DNA from: JAPLGZ01 sp038225095
GTDB taxonomy: Bacteria > Chloroflexota > Anaerolineae > Caldilineales > Caldilineaceae
Direction: 5' to 3'
Length of the DNA stretch: 8,422 bases
Assembly (NCBI GenBank): GCA_038225095.1
Contig: JBBREZ010000308.1
Location: forward strand, 1 to 8,422
The notes below the pieces were generated by a model that worked only from the letters and a program-made list of their open reading frames with translations, made no database searches and was not told where the DNA came from. Of the stretch, positions 5,541 to 8,422 are shown piece by piece. The position numbers were made by a program, and so were the translations under genes. Every line of letters starts with the position of its first letter. Position 1 is the first letter of the stretch.

Positions 5541-5738
5541 ATGTCTCTTATTCCACCAACACTCTATACAATCCGGGAAGCTGCCCATATTTTGCGTTGC
5601 TCCACGAAAACCGTGCGCCGCCAAATTGCGCGTGGTCATTTACTGGCAACCAAACCCAAAGGGCAGCGGATCTGGCTCATTCCAGAAACAGCGATTAAAC
5701 ATCTTCTCAATCAGGGGGTGTGCGATGGCAATCACTAA
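5541..5738 (+). CDS. Excisionase/MerR-like helix-turn-helix DNA-binding protein
   Basis: This 65-residue protein is essentially one winged HTH of the excisionase/MerR-like type. LYTIREAAHILRCSTKTVRR (8-27) is the HTH, QIARGHLLATKPKGQR (28-43) the wing, and IWLIPETAIKHLLN (44-57) the closing helix. Such proteins act as excisionases, plasmid regulators or small repressors. With no integrase in the window, a regulator of its own operon is at least as likely as an excisionase. The start is ATG 5541, preceded by AGAGG inside a hairpin. Its 3' end overlaps the next gene by 14 bp, so translation of the two is probably coupled. The inverted repeat at 5393-5428 is a candidate binding site. Confidence 0.8.
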   Translation: MSLIPPTLYTIREAAHILRCSTKTVRRQIARGHLLATKPKGQRIWLIPETAIKHLLNQGVCDGNH

Positions 5739-6432
5739 ACAGGTTGTTACGCCGATGATTGACCCCGATACGTTGGCGATGTCCCTTCAAGAACATCGCC
5801 TAGACCAACAGACGTGGACGGCGGATATCCTTGTCCCACTCACCCAAAACATTTGTGGGGGGACTGCGCTGGGCGCATTAGGGTTTATTGGCTTTGTAGC
5901 AGTGAGTGAATGGCGCCGCATGGTATGGTATGCCGATGATGCCCTGTTGTGGTGCCTCCTGTTGGGGTCAGCGGTGACCTGTGTCATGACGGTGATTCGC
6001 TTCTTTGGGGATGACCTGGGATTGATGACGCAGGCCTACAAAGCCGGTCAGCGCTCCATGCTGCCCCGTATTAGCGCCTTAGAAACCAATTTGCAGGCAA
6101 CCAGTGACGTGCTGCATGGAAAATACGAGCATACAAGTGAGCAGGCCCAGGTGTTGGAAGTGTTAACCCGGGCGCGCACCAATGCCGAACGGCTAATTCG
6201 TCTGTATTTTGAAGGGCAGAAAATCGACCGTAAAAGCATGGTTGAGCGGGGCATGGGCCAACGGGAATGGGAACGCGCCCGACGCTTATTGCAAGGTGCG
6301 GGCATCGTTGCCGGAGATGGGAAATTTGTCAGCCAAACGCCTGCGGAAGCCATTGAGCAGTTGCATGCCAAGTATATGACAGCCGCCAAACAGAAAGGCC
6401 AGCAGCGCACGTTTACGCCGGCGTGGAGGTAG
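5725..6432 (+). CDS. Two-helix membrane protein with cytoplasmic winged-helix-like domain
   Basis: I do not recognise the family. This 235-residue protein has a soluble N-terminus (1-44), two hydrophobic segments at about 45-61 (GGTALGALGFIGFVAVS) and 73-94 (ALLWCLLLGSAVTCVMTVIRFF), then about 140 hydrophilic residues. Residues 110-150 are predicted helical, possibly coiled coil. Residues 152-200 (TNAERLIRLYFEGQKI, then RKSMVERGMGQREWERARRLLQ and GAGIV) look like a winged helix. Both termini would be cytoplasmic, placing a possible DNA- or protein-binding domain at the membrane. The chosen start, ATG 5725, follows a CAGGGGG ribosome site and overlaps the HTH gene; a longer frame starting at 5626 lies wholly inside that gene and I reject its extension. 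A role in tethering plasmid DNA or in transfer is inference only. Confidence 0.78.
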   Translation: MAITKQVVTPMIDPDTLAMSLQEHRLDQQTWTADILVPLTQNICGGTALGALGFIGFVAVSEWRRMVWYADDALLWCLLLGSAVTCVMTVIRFFGDDLGLMTQAYKAGQRSMLPRISALETNLQATSDVLHGKYEHTSEQAQVLEVLTRARTNAERLIRLYFEGQKIDRKSMVERGMGQREWERARRLLQGAGIVAGDGKFVSQTPAEAIEQLHAKYMTAAKQKGQQRTFTPAWR

Positions 6433-6439
6433 ACACTGC

Positions 6440-6539
6440 TGGACACAGTTGGACTGGGGTGGACCGGGACACGACTGGACACGTTTGGCCAGCGTTGCCC
6501 ACTCCCCCGTCATTTTCCGGTGCAGTGCCGTGCTGCACC
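6440..6539. repeat. TGGAC repeats and a perfect hairpin before the small membrane protein gene
   Basis: TGGAC occurs at 6440, 6450 and 6460 at exact 10-bp steps and again at 6476. It is followed by GGTGCAG (6519-6525) and CTGCACC (6533-6539), a perfect 7-bp stem with a 7-nt loop. No U-tract follows, so this is not an obvious terminator. The 133-bp gap between the two membrane genes may hold an internal regulatory site or an mRNA processing/stability hairpin just upstream of the ribosome site at 6556-6562. Confidence 0.35.
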
Positions 6540-6565
6540 AGTGTGGTGTACCAACGGGAGGATAT

Positions 6566-6883
6566 ATGAACCAAAACAGTGCCGTGGCGCTCTTTGCGGC
6601 GATTCTGTTGTGTACGGGGATCATGATTGCGGTGACGGCAACGGGGCTCCACCGCACCTCGTTTTGTCTTATCCCAAGCCTTGGGGTGGTGGTGTTGATC
6701 TGGATGGCCTATCCCCCGGCCCAAGCATTGCCACCGATTGTCAGTATTCTGTTTTGGACGCTGATTACATTCGTGATGTACCACTTTCCGACGTCACCGT
6801 CTGATGCAGCTACGACCGAATCAGCATCGCCTTCTGATGACGATTTATTGGAAATATTCTTCAAGGAGACGCACATCCGATGA
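6566..6883 (+). CDS. Small three-helix membrane protein
   Basis: This 105-residue protein has no recognised family. Hydrophobic segments lie at about 5-26 (SAVALFAAILLCTGIMIAV), 33-49 (FCLIPSLGVVVLIWMAY) and 55-74 (LPPIVSILFWTLITFVMYHF), followed by a polar, acidic tail with DDDLLEIFF near 93-101. The start is ATG 6566, set by GGGAGGA 4-10 nt upstream; a longer frame from 6449 runs through the repeat/hairpin region and has unlikely composition. It overlaps the lipoprotein gene by 4 bp (ATGA), so the two are translationally coupled and probably act together. Size and topology would fit a holin-like or secretion-accessory protein, but nothing in the sequence proves either. Confidence 0.72.
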   Translation: MNQNSAVALFAAILLCTGIMIAVTATGLHRTSFCLIPSLGVVVLIWMAYPPAQALPPIVSILFWTLITFVMYHFPTSPSDAATTESASPSDDDLLEIFFKETHIR

Positions 6884-7389
6884 AAAGTATATCTCTTCTT
6901 TTGCTAGGCCTTTTAACCTTTTCCCTGTCAGGTTGCTTCGTGGTGCCCGCGCTCAAAGACCCCTTTGGAGCGTATGAAGCCAAAGTTACCATCAATGATC
7001 GCAATGCCGAGGCACGGGAGACCATTGCCCACTATGACCGCGATGCGCGCATGGTGGAAGCCGAGCAGGCGGCGGGGGCGAAAGTGAATACGGCCCATGC
7101 CTGGGCGGGGATGGTGCCAAACGTGGCACTCATTCTAGCGGCTTGTGTGATTGCGGTGGTGTTCATTCACTGGCATGGTCGGATAACTCTGGCCCGGCTT
7201 GCCTGGGGTGAGCGTCCTGCCCTCCCACCAGCACGACCTGCTCACCCGCTCAAAGATAGGCCCAGTATCGAGCAGCTCAAAACCCTGGCGGAGCGGCGCA
7301 ATCAATCCTTCACAGTCGTCAATGGGGTTGCCTTGCTCATTGATAAGGACAGCGGCGAGGTGGTGAAGCGGCGCTTACTGCATGGATAA
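6880..7389 (+). CDS. Lipoprotein with an additional transmembrane helix
   Basis: This 169-residue protein starts with a lipoprotein signal: positive K2, hydrophobic LLLLGLLTFSL, and lipobox LSGC with the modified cysteine at 19. The mature part has a charged helical stretch (about 33-72, rich in A, E and R), a second hydrophobic helix at 78-97 (VPNVALILAACVIAVVFIHW), and a basic, proline-containing C-terminal part (100-169). A lipid-anchored N-terminus outside and one membrane crossing would put the C-terminal 70 residues in the cytoplasm. That hairpin topology is uncommon. The ATG at 6880 overlaps the preceding stop as ATGA. A role with the two preceding membrane proteins in an envelope complex, perhaps for transfer, is inference. 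I recognise no family. Confidence 0.77.
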   Translation: MKSISLLLLGLLTFSLSGCFVVPALKDPFGAYEAKVTINDRNAEARETIAHYDRDARMVEAEQAAGAKVNTAHAWAGMVPNVALILAACVIAVVFIHWHGRITLARLAWGERPALPPARPAHPLKDRPSIEQLKTLAERRNQSFTVVNGVALLIDKDSGEVVKRRLLHG

Positions 7390-7413
7390 TCGAGGCTTTC
7401 TTTAGGAATGAGT

Positions 7414-7442
7414 TTTACAATTTCTGCGTCTTGCGGTATGGT
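7414..7442 (+). promoter_or_regulatory. Predicted promoter of the replication-protein mRNA
   Basis: TTTACA (7414-7419) and TATGGT (7437-7442) are separated by 17 bp, matching five and four of six consensus bases. Transcription would start near 7449 and give a leader of about 197 nt before ATG 7646, long enough to include the whole region complementary to the antisense RNA at 7472-7549. Confidence 0.5.
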
Positions 7443-7471
7443 AGGCACGCTGCAAATGACAGCGAACGAAT

Positions 7472-7508
7472 AAAAAAAGAGCTCTGGCATTCCGAAGAAC
7501 CCAGAGCT
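7472..7508 (-). terminator. Textbook rho-independent terminator, minus strand
   Basis: On the minus strand AGCTCTGG (7508-7501) pairs with CCAGAGCT (7487-7480). The apex is TTC-TTCG-GAA, a UUCG tetraloop, and a run of seven T follows (7478-7472) after one C. No protein-coding gene on the minus strand ends here, which points to a non-coding transcript. On the plus strand the same stem has an A-run before it and no T-run after it, so termination should be one-way. Confidence 0.75.
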
Positions 7509-7518
7509 TGACAGCGGT

Positions 7519-7540
7519 ACTGAGAAATCTCAGTAATCTT
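7519..7540 (+). terminator. Possible attenuator hairpin in the replication-gene leader
   Basis: ACTGAG (7519-7524) and CTCAGT (7529-7534) form a 6-bp stem with loop AAAT, followed after AA by TCTTTTC. It lies in the leader about 110 nt before the replication ATG and within the segment covered by the antisense RNA. The stem is short and the U-tract interrupted, so this is a candidate only. Confidence 0.28.
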
Positions 7541-7555
7541 TTCATTCGCACGTTT

Positions 7556-7584
7556 AGGTTACTTGAATTTCGCCGGTCTGTCAA
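7556..7584 (-). promoter_or_regulatory. Predicted promoter of the antisense RNA
   Basis: On the minus strand TTGACA (7584-7579) is a perfect -35 and TAACCT (7561-7556) a moderate -10 (first, second and last bases match), with a 17-bp spacer. It faces the replication-gene promoter. The predicted start is near 7549. Confidence 0.5.
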
Positions 7585-7645
7585 GCTTGCATTTCTTCCG
7601 TTGTGCCTTTGCTTGCATGGTACACGCCAAGGAGAAATTCACGCT

Positions 7646-8422
7646 ATGATAGCTACGCTCTCTTCCCCACCCGTTGATGTCCCGTTCACCGTTCGGGATC
7701 GGCGCCGTAAAGGCTACTTCACGATTGACAATGAGTTGCTAGACCGTTATGGTGCCCAGCTGGGACCGTATGGACTCGTAGTCTATATGGCCCTGGCGCG
7801 GTTCGCCAACCAAGATAGCGCCTGTTGGCCCTCCCTGGCCACCATTGCCCACCGCACCGGTATGAGTCGTCGGCAGGTTATTCGGGAGATCGACAAGCTG
7901 CAAACGGCAGCTTTAGTCACCGTTGAGGCCCAGCTTGATGCCAGAACCGGCGAACATAAGACCAATCGCTACATTTTACTGGATACCGCAAGTGGTGACT
8001 CGCAGTCACTAGGTAGTGACACCCCGACATTACCCCGTAGTGACTCACAGACACTAGGTGGTGACTCCTCGGCACCCAAACAAGACACAAAGAACCAAAC
8101 CCAGCATCGAAACAATCCTCAAAGAACAAACCGCGCGCGCTGTGATCAGGAAAACACCAACACCAGCGACGAGCACCAAACTACTGTTGTTGGTGCAATA
8201 GGCGTCATAGCATCTTTTGCTGGGGGTAGCACTACACTGGAAAAAAGCACGAGAAACCAAATATCTGTGACCAACGTCCCACCCCCTCATTCCGGCGACT
8301 CCCCCTCCCCAACGCTGGAACGCCACCAGACCGGGGTGAGTGCGTTACTGGTCGCTGGCATGACGCCCAAGGTCGCCCAACGATTGGCCGAGCGCTACAG
8401 CTTAGCACGCATTGAAGAGAAA
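7646..8422 (+). CDS. Replication-initiator-like winged-helix protein, 3' end beyond window
   Basis: Open for 259 codons to the window edge without a stop. Residues 23-94 form a winged HTH (GYFTIDNELLDRYGAQLGPY, then a LVVYMALARFANQD helix, WPSLATIAHRTGMSRRQVIR and a recognition helix, then LVTVEAQ), the type found at the N-terminus of many plasmid replication and DnaD-like proteins. Residues 115-228 are a low-complexity linker rich in S, T, G, D and Q. A second conserved-looking part begins at about 230 (VSALLVAGMTPKVAQRLAER) and runs off the end. ATG 7646 is preceded by AAGGAGA 11 nt upstream. The regulated, antisense-covered leader and nearby par genes support a replication role, although a plasmid regulator with the same HTH remains possible. 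The linker is encoded by GTGAC repeats. Confidence 0.68.
   Translation, partial: MIATLSSPPVDVPFTVRDRRRKGYFTIDNELLDRYGAQLGPYGLVVYMALARFANQDSACWPSLATIAHRTGMSRRQVIREIDKLQTAALVTVEAQLDARTGEHKTNRYILLDTASGDSQSLGSDTPTLPRSDSQTLGGDSSAPKQDTKNQTQHRNNPQRTNRARCDQENTNTSDEHQTTVVGAIGVIASFAGGSTTLEKSTRNQISVTNVPPPHSGDSPSPTLERHQTGVSALLVAGMTPKVAQRLAERYSLARIEEK
7995..8070. repeat. GTGAC direct and inverted repeats inside the replication-type gene
   Basis: GTGAC occurs at 7995, 8016, 8040 and 8061 (steps 21, 24, 21), forming two imperfect copies of a 45-bp unit that encode SGDSQSLGSDTPTLP and RSDSQTLGGDSSAP. The first copy also contains perfect inverted repeats, GTGACT-CGC-AGTCAC (7995-8009) and GTCACTA-GG-TAGTGAC (8005-8020). 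The repeats lie in the coding sequence of the poorly conserved linker. They could be iterons of an internal origin or just a protein repeat. Confidence 0.5.

Larger units (their letters stand above)
7472..7549 (-). ncRNA. Predicted antisense (countertranscript) RNA against the replication-gene leader
   Basis: A minus-strand promoter (7556-7584) predicts a start near 7549, and a textbook terminator ends near 7472, defining a transcript of about 78 nt with no open frame. It would fold into a 5' single-stranded stretch, a hairpin ACTGAG-ATTT-CTCAGT (7534-7519) and the terminator stem. It is fully complementary to the leader of the replication mRNA. Antisense RNAs in this position control initiator synthesis and copy number in pT181 and pIP501-type plasmids by transcriptional attenuation. 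That mechanism is inferred; the sequence shows only the promoter, terminator and overlap. Confidence 0.55.

Noticed and set aside
5626..5724. Longer start for the two-helix membrane protein at 5626
   Set aside because: The extra residues lie inside the HTH gene in another frame; ATG 5725 has a good ribosome site and a short coupled overlap.
7402..7584. Minus-strand open frame of 60 codons
   Set aside because: It covers the antisense promoter and reads through the strong terminator stem; no ribosome site and poor composition.
5255..7618. 13-bp inverted match ATGCAAGCAAAGG (5255-5267) with CCTTTGCTTGCAT (7606-7618)
   Set aside because: One match of this length is expected by chance in a window this size, and neither copy sits at a recognisable boundary.
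8054..8326. Minus-strand open frame of 90 codons
   Set aside because: It is the reverse shadow of the replication-type gene, whose plus frame is open for 259 codons with clear domain structure.

Overview
The window reads as the backbone of a plasmid or plasmid-like element. A replication-type winged-helix protein, a ParA/ribbon-helix-helix partition pair, a HigBA-type toxin-antitoxin pair and a TraM-recognition (VirD4/TraG-like) coupling ATPase lie together, with no housekeeping gene, rRNA, integrase or transposase in view. My impression of the coupling ATPase, the small protein at 461-825 and the replication protein is that they resemble accessory genes of Chloroflexota, especially Ktedonobacteria. 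That is family memory without a search, so treat it as moderate to low confidence.

Layout. 1-825: two minus-strand small genes, an 86-residue hypothetical and a gene broken by a one-base frameshift. 831-970: a divergent control region with four TTACC/TTACT motifs spaced exactly 11 bp. 971-2498: the plus-strand coupling ATPase, split by a single extra T just after its Walker A motif. 2499-2936: a convergent gap unusually rich in inverted repeats. 2937-3691: toxin then antitoxin on the minus strand, with a strong promoter that should give a leaderless toxin mRNA. 3748-5150: the partition cassette. ParA and an overlapping RHH protein are read on the minus strand, between arrays of an 8-bp motif (GTAAANNN) that look like a centromere and operator. 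5151-5540: a control region with a promoter, an inverted repeat over that promoter, and a leader able to form mutually exclusive hairpins around a Shine-Dalgarno site. 5541-7389: a plus-strand set of an excisionase-like HTH protein, a two-helix membrane protein with a cytoplasmic winged-helix-like part, a small three-helix membrane protein and a lipoprotein. 7390-8422: a replication control region and the 5' 259 codons of the replication-type protein, which runs off the window.

How it may work together. The replication protein appears to be controlled by a countertranscript. A plus-strand promoter (7414-7442) gives a long leader. A face-to-face minus-strand promoter (7556-7584) and a textbook UUCG-capped terminator (7472-7508) define an antisense RNA of about 78 nt complementary to that leader. 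The linker of the replication protein is encoded by GTGAC direct and inverted repeats, a possible internal origin. ParA and RHH would partition the plasmid through the 8-bp arrays, HigBA would stabilise it, and the coupling ATPase suggests past or present transfer. The membrane/lipoprotein operon has no assigned function.
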